A stretch of DNA of 64,000 nt from Amycolatopsis umgeniensis (GTDB taxonomy: Bacteria; Actinomycetota; Actinomycetes; Mycobacteriales; Pseudonocardiaceae), in NCBI RefSeq assembly GCF_014205155.1, contig NZ_JACHMX010000001.1, positions 2,232,001 through 2,296,000 of the forward strand. The letters run 5' to 3'. This document shows, piece by piece, positions 1 to 7,435 of the stretch (positions are counted from its first letter, which is position 1; every line of letters starts with the position of its first letter). The translations under genes were made by a program, and so were the position numbers. The notes below the pieces were generated by a model. It was not told the origin of the DNA, made no database searches, and saw only the letters and a program-made list of their open reading frames with translations.

Positions 1-268
1 CCTGATCAACACCACCCGGGGGCCCGTCGTCCACGAGGCGGCGCTGGCGGACGCGCTCGAGGCGGGGGAGATCGCCGGAGCGGGTCTCGACGTGTTCGAA
101 GCCGAACCCGAGGTCGAGCCGCGCCTGCTGGATCGCGAAAACGTCGTCTTGACGCCGCACCTCGGATCGGCGACGGTCGAGACCCGTACTGCCATGGCCG
201 TGCTCGCGGCCGAGAACGTCGCGTCGGTGCTCGCCGGCGGAAACCCCCTGACGGAGGTTCGTCCATGA
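1..268 (+). CDS. D-2-hydroxyacid dehydrogenase, C-terminal fragment
   Basis: Cut by the window edge; only the last 88 or so codons are present. The translation begins [19 protein letters not shown] and continues through [12 protein letters not shown] and [11 protein letters not shown]. This is the C-terminal half of the NAD-binding domain of the D-isomer-specific 2-hydroxyacid dehydrogenase family (glyoxylate/hydroxypyruvate reductases, phosphoglycerate dehydrogenase-like), including the conserved histidine of the TPHLGS motif. The stop codon overlaps the glycerate kinase start (ATGA at 265-268), so the two are translationally coupled. The pairing suggests reduction of hydroxypyruvate or tartronate semialdehyde to glycerate, which the kinase then phosphorylates. 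The exact substrate cannot be read from this fragment. Confidence 0.88.
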   Translation, partial: LINTTRGPVVHEAALADALEAGEIAGAGLDVFEAEPEVEPRLLDRENVVLTPHLGSATVETRTAMAVLAAENVASVLAGGNPLTEVRP

Positions 269-1389
269 CTCGTGTCGTCATCGCGCCCGACAAGTTCAAG
301 GGAAGCCTGACAGCGGTCGAGGCCGCGGAGGCGATCGCTCACGGCGTTCGCGACGCGCTACCCGAAGCCGAGGTCTCCTCCTGCCCTGTCGCCGACGGCG
401 GCGAGGGAACGCTCGACGTCCTCGTCGCGGCGGGTGGCCGTCTCGTGGAACTGCCGGTCCGCGGGCCGCTCGACGGCACCGTCGAGGCGAGCTACGTACT
501 GCTCGACGGGACGGCGTACATCGAGTCGGCTCGCGCGTGCGGGATCGAATTCGTCGAGCCGAGTCCGGAAGTGGCACTGACCGCGCACACCTGGGGCGTC
601 GGCGAACTCCTCGCGCACGCGCTCGACAACGGCGCGCGGCGGCTGGTGCTGACCGTCGGCGGAACCGCGAGCACCGACGGCGGCGCCGGCATGCTGGCGG
701 CGCTGGGCGCCGGGGTGTTCGACGCGTTCGGCGCACCGGTCGGACTCGGCGGCGGCACCCTGGGCCGCGTCGCTTCGGCCGAACTCGGCCCGGTGCGCGA
801 AAGGCTCGGCTCCGTCGAGGTCGCCGTGGCCACCGACGTGACGAACCCGCTGCTCGGACCGCGGGGCGCGGCCGCGATCTTCGGTCCGCAGAAGGGCGCT
901 GGTCCGCGCGAGGTCGAGCAACTGGACGAGTCACTGGCCCGCTGGGCACAGGCGTTGCGGAACGCGGGAACCCCCGACGTCTCCGATCTTCCCGGAGCGG
1001 GCGCGGGCGGCGGTGTCGCGGCCGGCGCGATCGCGGGACTCGGCGCCTCGGTCGAATCCGGCTTCCAGCTCATCGCCGGGCTCACCGGGGTCGCCGGCGC
1101 CATCGAGCGCGCAGATCTCGTCATCACCGGCGAGGGCTCCCTGGACGAGCAAAGTCTCGACGGCAAAGCCCCGGCGGGCATCGCGGCCCGCGCGCAAGAG
1201 CACGCGGTCCCCCTGATGGTGCTGGCCGGACGGATCCAGCTGGACGAGAGCCAGCTCGCCGGCCTCGGTGTCGTGGGCAGCGCCGCCCTGATCGACCACG
1301 CGCCTTCGCTCGACCACGCGCGTGCGCACGCGGCGGAGCTCCTGCGCGAGCGGGCCGGCGAGCTGGTCCGTGCCTGGGCCCGGACTTAA
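265..1389 (+). CDS. Glycerate kinase (glycerate 2-kinase family)
   Basis: A 374-residue protein of the bacterial glycerate kinase family (GlxK/GarK type), which phosphorylates D-glycerate, usually to 2-phosphoglycerate, for entry into glycolysis. The N-terminus [17 protein letters not shown] is the family signature, followed by the conserved VADGGEGT segment near residue 45, the [14 protein letters not shown] glycine-rich motif near residue 130 and the [11 protein letters not shown] motif near residue 290. Length is normal for the family. The ATG overlaps the stop of the upstream 2-hydroxyacid dehydrogenase by 4 bp, and GGAGG lies just upstream. Together the two genes form a short glycerate-metabolising operon. 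Confidence 0.95.
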   Translation: MTRVVIAPDKFKGSLTAVEAAEAIAHGVRDALPEAEVSSCPVADGGEGTLDVLVAAGGRLVELPVRGPLDGTVEASYVLLDGTAYIESARACGIEFVEPSPEVALTAHTWGVGELLAHALDNGARRLVLTVGGTASTDGGAGMLAALGAGVFDAFGAPVGLGGGTLGRVASAELGPVRERLGSVEVAVATDVTNPLLGPRGAAAIFGPQKGAGPREVEQLDESLARWAQALRNAGTPDVSDLPGAGAGGGVAAGAIAGLGASVESGFQLIAGLTGVAGAIERADLVITGEGSLDEQSLDGKAPAGIAARAQEHAVPLMVLAGRIQLDESQLAGLGVVGSAALIDHAPSLDHARAHAAELLRERAGELVRAWART

Positions 1390-1407
1390 AGCCTGAACCC
1401 GCCGGGC

Positions 1408-1719
1408 TCAGCTGCCAGGCTGGGGCTGAGCCTGCGGGAGTACGGCGAAGGCGACTTCGCCGGTCTCGTCCTGCTGGACGTCGAGGACCTTGTCGTCGAG
1501 CAACGCGGCCGCTTCGGGCTCCAGGAACACCTTCGGGCCGCCGTCCGCGCCGAGCACCCTGTCGCCGCTTTCGGGTTCGGGGGCGACGGAAACCGCTAGC
1601 TGGGGGCTGTCCCCCTGCTGGGAATGCATCGCGAAACGCAGCCCGCCTCCGTCTTGCCCGTTCTCCTGCCCGGTCAGTGCGGTGATCGCCTCGGCGGCGG
1701 CTTCGGTGACTGTCAGCAT
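1408..1719 (-). CDS. HesB/IscA-like iron-sulfur assembly family protein
   Basis: About 103 residues starting MLTVTEAAAEAITALTG, resembling the HesB/IscA/ErpA A-type scaffold fold. The internal ATG at 1719 is preferred over the upstream in-frame start at 1779, because AAGGAAGG lies at good spacing before it and homology-like sequence begins there. The classical three metal-binding cysteines (C...CGC) of A-type carriers are absent: this translation has no cysteine. A direct role in Fe-S assembly is therefore doubtful; cysteine-less HesB-like proteins are common in actinomycetes and their function is not established. The gene runs convergently toward glycerate kinase. Confidence 0.75.
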   Translation of the reverse strand: MLTVTEAAAEAITALTGQENGQDGGGLRFAMHSQQGDSPQLAVSVAPEPESGDRVLGADGGPKVFLEPEAAALLDDKVLDVQQDETGEVAFAVLPQAQPQPGS

Positions 1720-1800
1720 CTCTGCCCTTCCTTCGTCGCGGTCTTGCACTTGACGAACCACGCTAGGGGGTCGCGGCACGGCCTGCCGTCTGAGCGAAGA

Positions 1801-2016
1801 TCATTTCTCGCCGACGTCCGGCTCCTCTTCGGCCAGCCGCATGGCGTGCGGTTCCCCTTCGCGGATCTCCGCGGGCGTGGTCCCGAAACGGTCGGCCCCA
1901 CTCCAGTGTTCAGGCGGCTCGACGCCTTCTTCGAGTGGATCGACACGGAGTTCGTCCTCGTCGAGAGCCTCGCTGGGGCTCAACGTTTCCGGCTCAGCCG
2001 TCTCGCGGTCGCTCAT
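1801..2016 (-). CDS. Small acidic protein, DUF5709-like
   Basis: A 71-residue strongly acidic protein, MSDRETAEPETLSPSEAL and onward, ending RLAEEEPDVGEK. The pattern of an SPSE..DEDELR start, a PPE.W..ADRFGTT centre and a GEP...RLAEEEPD end resembles the DUF5709 family of actinobacterial small proteins, whose function is unknown. GGAGGGAG upstream of the ATG at 2016 supports this start rather than the in-frame ATG at 2076. No cysteines, membrane segments or signal peptide are visible. It lies divergently from the GtrA-like gene. Confidence 0.6.
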   Translation of the reverse strand: MSDRETAEPETLSPSEALDEDELRVDPLEEGVEPPEHWSGADRFGTTPAEIREGEPHAMRLAEEEPDVGEK

Positions 2017-2188
2017 CGGCCGCTCCCTCCTCGTCGGACGTTGACCGGGGCGTGCTGTACTCGACCCGGTCTCCATGGCTTACCCGACGTCTTCGCAGGC
2101 CAAACGGCGGCGCTGTCGCGGGGATCACAGTTTCTCAGGTGGTTCATTAGCTTCACAAGTTTGTGAAACAAGGAGTAGCGTCGTCGGT

Positions 2189-2644
2189 ATGACCACCACC
2201 AGGTGGGCGCCAGGGCACCGGATCATCCGGCGCGCGCCGGAACGACACCACGAGCTCGGCCACCATGCCGCGTGGTACGTCGTCGCCGGTGTGGTCGCCA
2301 CCGGCCTGCAAGCGGTGCTGTTCCTCGTCCTGCAGCCGATCCTCGGCCCCCAGGTGGCCAATCTCGTCGCGCTCGCGGTCACGACCGTCGGGAACACCGA
2401 GTTCCACCGCCGGGTCACCTTCGCCACCCGGAAGAGTCACGCGGGCAAACGGCACTTCCAGGACCTGATGACGTTCGCCTTCTACGCCGCGTACGGCTCG
2501 ATCGTGCTCGCTTCGCTCGACGCGGTGATCACCGAGCCGACCGCGCTGGAACAGACAGGCGCCCTGCTCGCGGCCAGTGTCGTGGGCGGCATCGCGCGCT
2601 TCGCGGTTCTTCGCTGGTGGGTCTTCGCACGCCGCAGCGCCTAG
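2189..2644 (+). CDS. GtrA-like polytopic membrane protein
   Basis: A 151-residue protein with four predicted membrane segments, of the GtrA/DPMS-like family. Conserved features include the AWYVVAGVVATGLQAVLFL first helix, the VANLVALAVTTVGNTEFHRRVTF segment typical of GtrA between helices 2 and 3, and the terminal FAVLRWWVF. GtrA proteins are thought to flip or help transfer undecaprenyl- or decaprenyl-linked sugars for cell-envelope glycosylation. No glycosyltransferase partner is adjacent, so the substrate is unknown. The ATG at 2189 follows AGGAG with a somewhat long 13 nt gap. Longer in-frame starts (2075) encode low-complexity sequence without similarity. Confidence 0.85.
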   Translation: MTTTRWAPGHRIIRRAPERHHELGHHAAWYVVAGVVATGLQAVLFLVLQPILGPQVANLVALAVTTVGNTEFHRRVTFATRKSHAGKRHFQDLMTFAFYAAYGSIVLASLDAVITEPTALEQTGALLAASVVGGIARFAVLRWWVFARRSA

Positions 2645-2654
2645 TGTTCGTCGC

Positions 2655-3005
2655 GTGGCAGAGATCAACGGACCGCATGACGGCGGCTCGGAACCCGACT
2701 ACCGATTCACGCTCGCCAACGAACGGACCTTCCTCGCCTGGCTCCGGACGGCGCTGGGCCTGCTCGCCGGCGGCGTCGCCGTGCACCAGCTGGTCCCCGA
2801 CCCGAGCGCGCTGAGCACCGTCCTCGCGGGATTGTGCGTCGTACTGGCCGCCGTCCTCGCGGCGTCCGCGTATCCGCGCTGGCGGCAGGTCCAGAGCGCG
2901 ATGCGAGCGGGACGGCCGCTGCCGAAGAGCGGGCTGCTGGTCCTGCTGACGGCCGGAATCCTCGTGATCACCCTGACCGCCGCGGCCCTGGTGGTCTTCT
3001 CGTGA
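2655..3005 (+). CDS. YidH/DUF202 family membrane protein
   Basis: A 116-residue protein starting at GTG (VAEINGPHDGG). The segment YRFTLANERTFLAWLRTALGLLAGGVAV is the diagnostic DUF202/YidH motif, followed by two further membrane helices. The function of the family is unknown, although DUF202-type domains also occur in eukaryotic VTC polyphosphate polymerase complexes. It starts 10 bp after the GtrA-like gene and is followed by a second, shorter DUF202-like protein. The three probably form one operon. Confidence 0.85.
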   Translation: MAEINGPHDGGSEPDYRFTLANERTFLAWLRTALGLLAGGVAVHQLVPDPSALSTVLAGLCVVLAAVLAASAYPRWRQVQSAMRAGRPLPKSGLLVLLTAGILVITLTAAALVVFS

Positions 3006-3018
3006 ACATGACGAGCGA

Positions 3019-3315
3019 GTGAGCGATCACGGAGCGCAAGCGGAACGGACGGGCCTCGCCTGGCGCCGGACCGCGCTCGCGGCTACTGCCTGCACACTCC
3101 TGCTCTTGCACACGGCCGCCCGGCGAGGCTGGGGAACGGCGGTCATCCCGGTCGCGGTCGCGGGCGCGATGGTGATCGTCCTGGTCGTCATCGGCTCGAT
3201 CCGTGAACGGGCACTGCGCGGCGCCGAAACCCCGAAACCTCTTAACCCGATCCTTGCCGTCACAACGTCGACACTCGTCGTAGCGACAGCGGTCGCCTTG
3301 ATCGCGGTGCGCTAA
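3019..3315 (+). CDS. Second DUF202-like membrane protein
   Basis: A 98-residue protein starting at GTG 3019 (VSDHGAQAERTGLAWRRTAL). The ERTGLAWRRTALA segment is a compact DUF202 motif, followed by three membrane helices (about 20-35, 40-60 and 78-97). It lies 13 bp after the preceding YidH-like gene. Such tandem long and short DUF202 pairs are typical in actinobacteria and may form a heteromeric membrane complex; this is inference from pairing only. The ribosome-binding site is weak, consistent with translational coupling. Confidence 0.8.
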   Translation: MSDHGAQAERTGLAWRRTALAATACTLLLLHTAARRGWGTAVIPVAVAGAMVIVLVVIGSIRERALRGAETPKPLNPILAVTTSTLVVATAVALIAVR

Positions 3316-3565
3316 GGGCCGCGCACATCCTGCGATCCCGGAGGCCTTTCCGGCGACGCAGAGTCTCGGTTGTATTAAGCCGACTCCGTCGAATGGGCTA
3401 TCTCTAGTTGAAATCTTTACTGCCGTCCGATCGACGCCTACGATTACGCTGCGTCGCATCGGCGACAGGTGAATCTGATCTTACGGAGCATCTGTCGCCT
3501 TAAATCGTTACGGAGTGTTGGCCCCTCGACAGCGACGGTCGCAGGGTCGGCCGGGGAGGACGACC

Positions 3566-4222
3566 ATGCAAGCACTTTCCAGCGCGTCCAGAACCGTCAC
3601 CCCCGATGCGGTCCCCGGATACACGACTCCGGAGAACCTGCCTCGACCGGGCGGACGGCTGACGAAGGAGGATCTCGACCCCCTCGTCAAGGACGCGGGC
3701 GACGGGAATCCCGCCGCGATCCAGTCACTGCTGCGGATGATCGGCCCCGTCGTGGTCCGGTACTGCCGCGCCCGGATGGGCGGCCGCGATCTGTCCTACC
3801 TGTCGGCGGACGACGTCGCGCAGGAAGTGTGCATGGCCGTGCTGAAGGCACTGCCCGGCTACCAGGATCGCGGCGGTTCGTTCCTCTATCTCGTGCACGC
3901 GATCGCCGCCAACAAGGTCGCCGACGCCTACCGCGCGGTCTCCCGTGACCGGTCGGAGCCGGTACCGGAACTGCCCGAACGGCCCATCGGCGACAACGAG
4001 CCCGAGACGCACGCCCTGCACCTGGACCTCGGTGCCCGGCTCAGCCGCCTGCTCTCCACCCTTCCGCGAGTGCAGCAGGAGATCCTCGCCCTCCGCATCG
4101 CCGTCGGCCTTTCCGCCGCCGAAACCGCCGAGGCTCTCGGAATCTCCGCCGGCAACGTGCGCGTGACGCAGCACCGCGCACTGGCCCGCCTGCGGACGAT
4201 GGTCAAACAGGACGAATTCTGA
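3566..4222 (+). CDS. sigD: ECF RNA polymerase sigma factor, SigD/ShbA type
   Basis: A 218-residue ECF sigma factor. Region 2 holds VVRYCRARMGGRDLSYLSADDVAQEVCMAVLKALPGY and region 4 holds LPRVQQEILALRIAVGLSAAETAEAL followed by SAGNVRVTQHRALARLR. The sequence closely resembles mycobacterial SigD and streptomycete ShbA, the latter known to drive transcription of the principal sigma gene hrdB. The ATG at 3566 has GGGGAGGA upstream; an in-frame GTG at 3515 lacks a good site. In mycobacteria sigD is followed by the anti-sigma gene rsdA. Here no such ORF follows, and the next gene is convergent. The upstream 250 bp are relatively AT-rich and presumably carry the promoter. Confidence 0.9.
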   Translation: MQALSSASRTVTPDAVPGYTTPENLPRPGGRLTKEDLDPLVKDAGDGNPAAIQSLLRMIGPVVVRYCRARMGGRDLSYLSADDVAQEVCMAVLKALPGYQDRGGSFLYLVHAIAANKVADAYRAVSRDRSEPVPELPERPIGDNEPETHALHLDLGARLSRLLSTLPRVQQEILALRIAVGLSAAETAEALGISAGNVRVTQHRALARLRTMVKQDEF

Positions 4223-4332
4223 TCTTTCCTCCCCCTGCCGCAGGTCGTCGATCGGCGGTTTCCAGGCGCCCGGACCCCGCGCCGCCCACTTTCTTCCTCG
4301 AAACGGCTTCGTGCCGGTTCTTTGTCATACCC

Positions 4333-4441
4333 GAACTCGCGTGATCAGACGCCGAACTCGCGTGATTGAAGACGGATCTCGCGTGTGCGGCGTCTAGTCA
4401 CGCGAGATCCGCCTCCAATCACGCGAGATCCGCCTCTGGTC
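4333..4441. repeat. Array of ~21 bp repeats with inverted arms (GAACTCGCGTGAT family)
   Basis: Three rightward units (GAACTCGCGTGATCAGACGC type) are followed by two or three leftward units (TCACGCGAGATCCGCC type) with about 21 bp spacing. The whole can fold into a long imperfect hairpin between the convergent sigD and lactonase genes. Related arrays occur near 15.8, 35.9 and 47.75 kb. There is no coding content. Confidence 0.75.
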
Positions 4442-4443
4442 AC

Positions 4444-5268
4444 TCACGAGAGGCCGTAGGCACGCCGAGCGGTGCCGTCGAAGAACTCCAGCCGTTCCGC
4501 GTCGCTCAACGAGCCCGTCAGCGAAAACGCCGTGTCGACGACGACTTCGTACGCGGCCGCGAGTTCGCAGACCGGCCAGTCGGAGCCGAACATCAGCCGT
4601 GAGGCGCCGAAGGACTCCAGCACGTGCTCGGACCAGCGTGCCAGCTGTCCGACCTTCCACCGCGCCCAGTCCGCTTCGGTCACCAGCCCGGAAAGCTTGC
4701 AGTACACGTTGTCGAGCTCTCCCAAGGCCGCGACACCGTCCGCCCAGGGCTGCCAGTCCCCCGACGAGATCGGCGGCTTCGCCGCGTGGTCGAGTACGAA
4801 AACCTGATCGGGCAACGCTTTCGCCGCGGCGAGGGCCGCGGGGAGCTGGGGCGGCTTCACCAGCAGGTCGTACGCCAGCCCGGCCTCGCCGAGCGCGGCG
4901 AGACCACGCGAAACGTCCGGGCGCGTCAGCCAAGCCGGATCCGGCTCGTCCTCCACCTGATGCCGGATTCCCACCAGGGGACCGGAAAACGCGGCGACGC
5001 GCTCGGCGACGTCGGGAGCGGTCAGGTCGGTCCAGCCGACCACACCCGCGATCAGCGGTTCGGCGCGAGCGGTGTCAAGGAACTCGTGCGTCTCCTCCGC
5101 CGACGAGACCGTCTGCACCAGCACGGTCCCCTTCACCCCCGCCGCCTTGGTCACCGCCCGAAGATCGTCCACTGTGTACGGACGGCGGATCGGTTCCAGC
5201 GCGCTTCCCGCCATCCACGGGTAGTTCCGCCGCGAGAGATCCCAAAGGTGGTGGTGCGCGTCGATCAC
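4444..5268 (-). CDS. Amidohydrolase-family lactonase (probable L-fucono-lactonase)
   Basis: A 274-residue TIM-barrel metal-dependent hydrolase of the amidohydrolase superfamily (amidohydrolase-2, COG3618 type). MIDAHHHLWDLSRRNYPWM is the metal-binding strand 1 motif. FVLDHAAKPPI carries the conserved strand-6 histidine and LMFGSDWPVCEL the final aspartate. COG3618 includes L-fuconolactonase and L-rhamnono-lactonase. In this context it would hydrolyse L-fuconolactone to L-fuconate. The start overlaps the aldo/keto reductase stop by 4 bp, placing it last in the mutarotase - reductase - lactonase operon. The fucose assignment rests on the neighbouring fuconate dehydratase. Confidence 0.88.
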   Translation of the reverse strand: MIDAHHHLWDLSRRNYPWMAGSALEPIRRPYTVDDLRAVTKAAGVKGTVLVQTVSSAEETHEFLDTARAEPLIAGVVGWTDLTAPDVAERVAAFSGPLVGIRHQVEDEPDPAWLTRPDVSRGLAALGEAGLAYDLLVKPPQLPAALAAAKALPDQVFVLDHAAKPPISSGDWQPWADGVAALGELDNVYCKLSGLVTEADWARWKVGQLARWSEHVLESFGASRLMFGSDWPVCELAAAYEVVVDTAFSLTGSLSDAERLEFFDGTARRAYGLS

Positions 5269-6236
5269 GACTGTCCTTCCGGTCGCAGCACGGTGTCCTC
5301 ACGCAACAGTCCCGCACGGATCAGCTCCGTCCACAACTCGCGCGGCACCGGGCGCCGGAACCGTTCGGCGTTGAGCCGCACCTGGCCGGGATCGTGCGCG
5401 CCGACGACGACGGACACCACCGCCGGATGCGCGGCCGGCAGCCCCAAAGCGGCCTGCGGGAGTTCGACGCCGTAGCGCTCGCAGACCTCGGCGATCCGCT
5501 GGGCACGCTCGACGAGCTCGGCCGGGGCCTCGGCGTAGTCGTACATCGTGCCCGGCGACGCGGTGGCGAGGATCCCGGCGTTGAACGCGCCCCCGACCAC
5601 GACGTCCACCCCGCGTTCCTCGCACAGCGGCAGGAGATCGTCGAGGGCGGGCTGGTCGAGCAGGGTGTACCGCCCGGCCAGCAGGATCACGTCGAGATCG
5701 AACCGGCGGACGAACTCCGCGAGCATCGGCGCCTGATTCATCCCGGCCCCGATGGCGTCGATGACACCCTGCTCCCGCAGTTCGAGCAGCGCGGGGAACG
5801 CGCCGTTGACGGTGTCCTCGAAGTGGTGGTCCGGATCGTGCACGTAGACGACGTCCACGCGGTCGAGCCCCAGCCGGGTCAGACTGTCCTCAAGCGACCG
5901 GAGGATCCCGTCGCGACTGAAGTCCCAGCGTCTTTTGTAGGCCGCGGGGACGACGAAACCCTGCGAGTCGGTGCGCGAAGCGCCCGCCGGATTCGGCTCC
6001 AGTACCCGGCCGACCTTGGTCGACACCACGAAGTCCGCGCGGGGGTACGCCGAAAGTGCTTCGCCCAGCCGTCGTTCCGACAGGCCGAGACCGTAGTGCG
6101 GGGCGGTGTCGAAGTACCGGATGCCTTCGTCCCACGCCTGCCGGACGGTCGCTTCGGCCGTCTCGTCGGAGATGGCGTGGTACAGGTTGCCCAGCTGCGC
6201 GCAGCCGAGCCCCAGTGGGGACAGGGAGATCTTCAC
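5265..6236 (-). CDS. Aldo/keto reductase (probable L-fucose dehydrogenase)
   Basis: A 323-residue aldo/keto reductase. Starting from GTG 6236, it reads VKISLSPLGLGCAQLGNLYHAISDETA. The motif GIRYFDTAPHYGLGLSERRLG carries the catalytic Asp and Tyr of the AKR fold, FVVSTKVGR the active-site Lys, and DVVYVHDPDHH the His. Homologues include bacterial D-threo-aldose 1-dehydrogenase / L-fucose dehydrogenase, which oxidise the sugar at C1 to the lactone. The longer in-frame upstream extension to 6425 is non-homologous and overlaps the mutarotase. GTGA overlap with the mutarotase stop and ATGA overlap with the lactonase start show tight coupling. Confidence 0.9.
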   Translation of the reverse strand: MKISLSPLGLGCAQLGNLYHAISDETAEATVRQAWDEGIRYFDTAPHYGLGLSERRLGEALSAYPRADFVVSTKVGRVLEPNPAGASRTDSQGFVVPAAYKRRWDFSRDGILRSLEDSLTRLGLDRVDVVYVHDPDHHFEDTVNGAFPALLELREQGVIDAIGAGMNQAPMLAEFVRRFDLDVILLAGRYTLLDQPALDDLLPLCEERGVDVVVGGAFNAGILATASPGTMYDYAEAPAELVERAQRIAEVCERYGVELPQAALGLPAAHPAVVSVVVGAHDPGQVRLNAERFRRPVPRELWTELIRAGLLREDTVLRPEGQS

Positions 6237-6562
6237 GGGAGCTCCCAAACCAGGCCGAGGCCCGAATCGCCGCCCGAGTAGTCGTCTTCGACGTCGAGCA
6301 GTTCCGACATCCGTGCCTGCCACGGGATGTTGGCCGGATGATCGCGCAGGACCGCGCGCATCTTCGCGTAGTCCTCGACCTCCACCACGTGGAACAGGTC
6401 GAGGCCGTCGCGCCAGATCCGCCACGAACGCACACCCGCGCCACGCAGCGCTTCGTCGAGGTCAGGCGGGATGACGGCGTGGACCGACTCGTATTCGGCC
6501 TCCTTGCCCGGCTTCAACCGGGTGTGGAGTGCCACTCTTTGTAGTGCGACACCGTGGGTCAC
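6233..6562 (-). CDS. L-rhamnose/L-fucose mutarotase (RhaM family)
   Basis: A 109-residue protein of the RhaM/RhaU family, MTHGVALQRVALHTRLKPGKE and onward, with the characteristic HAVIPPDLDEALRGAGV segment and IPWQARMSELLDVEDDY. These small ferredoxin-like-fold enzymes interconvert alpha and beta anomers of 6-deoxyhexoses such as L-rhamnose or L-fucose. The catabolic genes around it point to L-fucose here. The GTG at 6562 is preceded by GAGGAGG. It is the first gene of the operon mutarotase - aldo/keto reductase - lactonase and is divergent from the FadR-type regulator. Confidence 0.9.
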   Translation of the reverse strand: MTHGVALQRVALHTRLKPGKEAEYESVHAVIPPDLDEALRGAGVRSWRIWRDGLDLFHVVEVEDYAKMRAVLRDHPANIPWQARMSELLDVEDDYSGGDSGLGLVWELP

Positions 6563-6609
6563 CGCGCCTCCTCAGCTCGAAACATGGCACTCTGTCAACT
6601 AACACTCAA

Positions 6610-6620
6610 ACATCCGAGGT
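6610..6620. promoter_or_regulatory. Candidate FadR-type operator between mutarotase and regulator
   Basis: The 80 bp divergent promoter region contains ACATCCGAGGT. It is nearly identical to ACATCCGATGT in the promoter region of the second fucose operon at 14014-14024. FadR-subfamily GntR regulators typically bind short palindromes of this kind. Two matching copies in the two promoter regions of one pathway make this a good candidate operator for the adjacent regulator. Confidence 0.55.
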
Positions 6621-6641
6621 CTTCGGGGAGGGCGGTGGAAC

Positions 6642-7352
6642 ATGCCGGTCACCGATGTCGCGATCGACAAGATCAAGGACATGATCATCTCCGGCGAGCT
6701 TGCTCCGGGCGACAGGCTGCCGAAGGAGGCCGAACTGGCCCAGCGGCTCGGCCTGTCCCGCAGTTCGCTGCGCGAAGCGGTGAAGGCGTTGTGCCTGATC
6801 CGCGTGCTCGACGTCCGCCAGGGCGACGGAACGTACGTCACCAGCCTCGAACCGAATCTCCTCCTCGACGCGATGACGTTCGTGGTGGACTTCCACCGCG
6901 ACGACACCGTGCTGGATTTCCTCGCCGTCCGCCGGATCCTCGAGCCGGCGGCGACGGCGATGGCCGCGTTGCACATGAGCGACGAGGACATCGCTGAACT
7001 AGGCTGCCTGCTCGACGAACTGGCCGACTCGCCGACGGTGGAGGCGCTGGTCGCGAACGATCTGCAATTCCACCGCAAGATCGCCGACGGCTCCGGCAAT
7101 CCGGTGCTGTGCTCGCTGCTCGACAGCCTGTCCGGCCCCACTGCGCGCGCCCGCATCTGGCGCGGGCTCACGCAAGAGGGCGCTGTCGCGAAGACCCGCG
7201 AGCAGCACTCGGCGATCTACGAGGCCATCGCCGCCCGCGAACCCGAACTGGCGCGTTCGTGGGCCACCGTGCACGTGGCGGGTGTGGAGCAATGGCTCCG
7301 CAACGCCCTCGGCACCGCCGACGATCCCACCACGGCCGCCGAACTTTCCTGA
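6642..7352 (+). CDS. FadR-subfamily GntR transcriptional regulator of the fucose genes
   Basis: A 236-residue regulator. Residues about 1-70 form a winged helix typical of GntR (IDKIKDMIISGELAPGDRLPKEAELAQRL, then LSRSSLREAVKALCLIRVL). The rest is an all-helical FCD ligand-binding domain with the usual metal-binding pattern (LAVRRILEPAATAMAAL, NDLQFHRKIADGSGNPVL, EQHSAIYEAIAARE). GGGAGGG lies before the ATG. It sits between the two fucose operons, divergent from the mutarotase and convergent with the permease. It very likely represses both operons in response to a pathway intermediate; that is inferred from position and the shared motif. Confidence 0.92.
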   Translation: MPVTDVAIDKIKDMIISGELAPGDRLPKEAELAQRLGLSRSSLREAVKALCLIRVLDVRQGDGTYVTSLEPNLLLDAMTFVVDFHRDDTVLDFLAVRRILEPAATAMAALHMSDEDIAELGCLLDELADSPTVEALVANDLQFHRKIADGSGNPVLCSLLDSLSGPTARARIWRGLTQEGAVAKTREQHSAIYEAIAAREPELARSWATVHVAGVEQWLRNALGTADDPTTAAELS

Positions 7353-7374
7353 CACCGCACTCCTCCACGGATGC

Positions 7375-7427
7375 TCCGTGAAGGCCTCCTTCCCTACCCT
7401 CAAGGTAGGGAAGGAGGCCTTCACGGA
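7375..7427. terminator. Perfect 24 bp hairpin between convergent genes
   Basis: The arms at 7375-7398 and 7404-7427 are perfectly complementary, with a 5 nt loop (CTCAA). The element lies between the convergent FadR regulator and sugar permease genes. It belongs to the same family (core GTGAAGGCCTCCTT) as the hairpins at 24.6 and 36.5 kb. It probably terminates transcription in both directions, although there is no clear U-tract. Confidence 0.75.
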
Positions 7428-7435
7428 CTTTCGGA

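Noticed and set aside
4333..4441. Possible CRISPR-like array
   Set aside because: Units are short, adjacent and inverted in the second half, with no unique spacers and no cas genes nearby; they are dispersed palindromic repeats.
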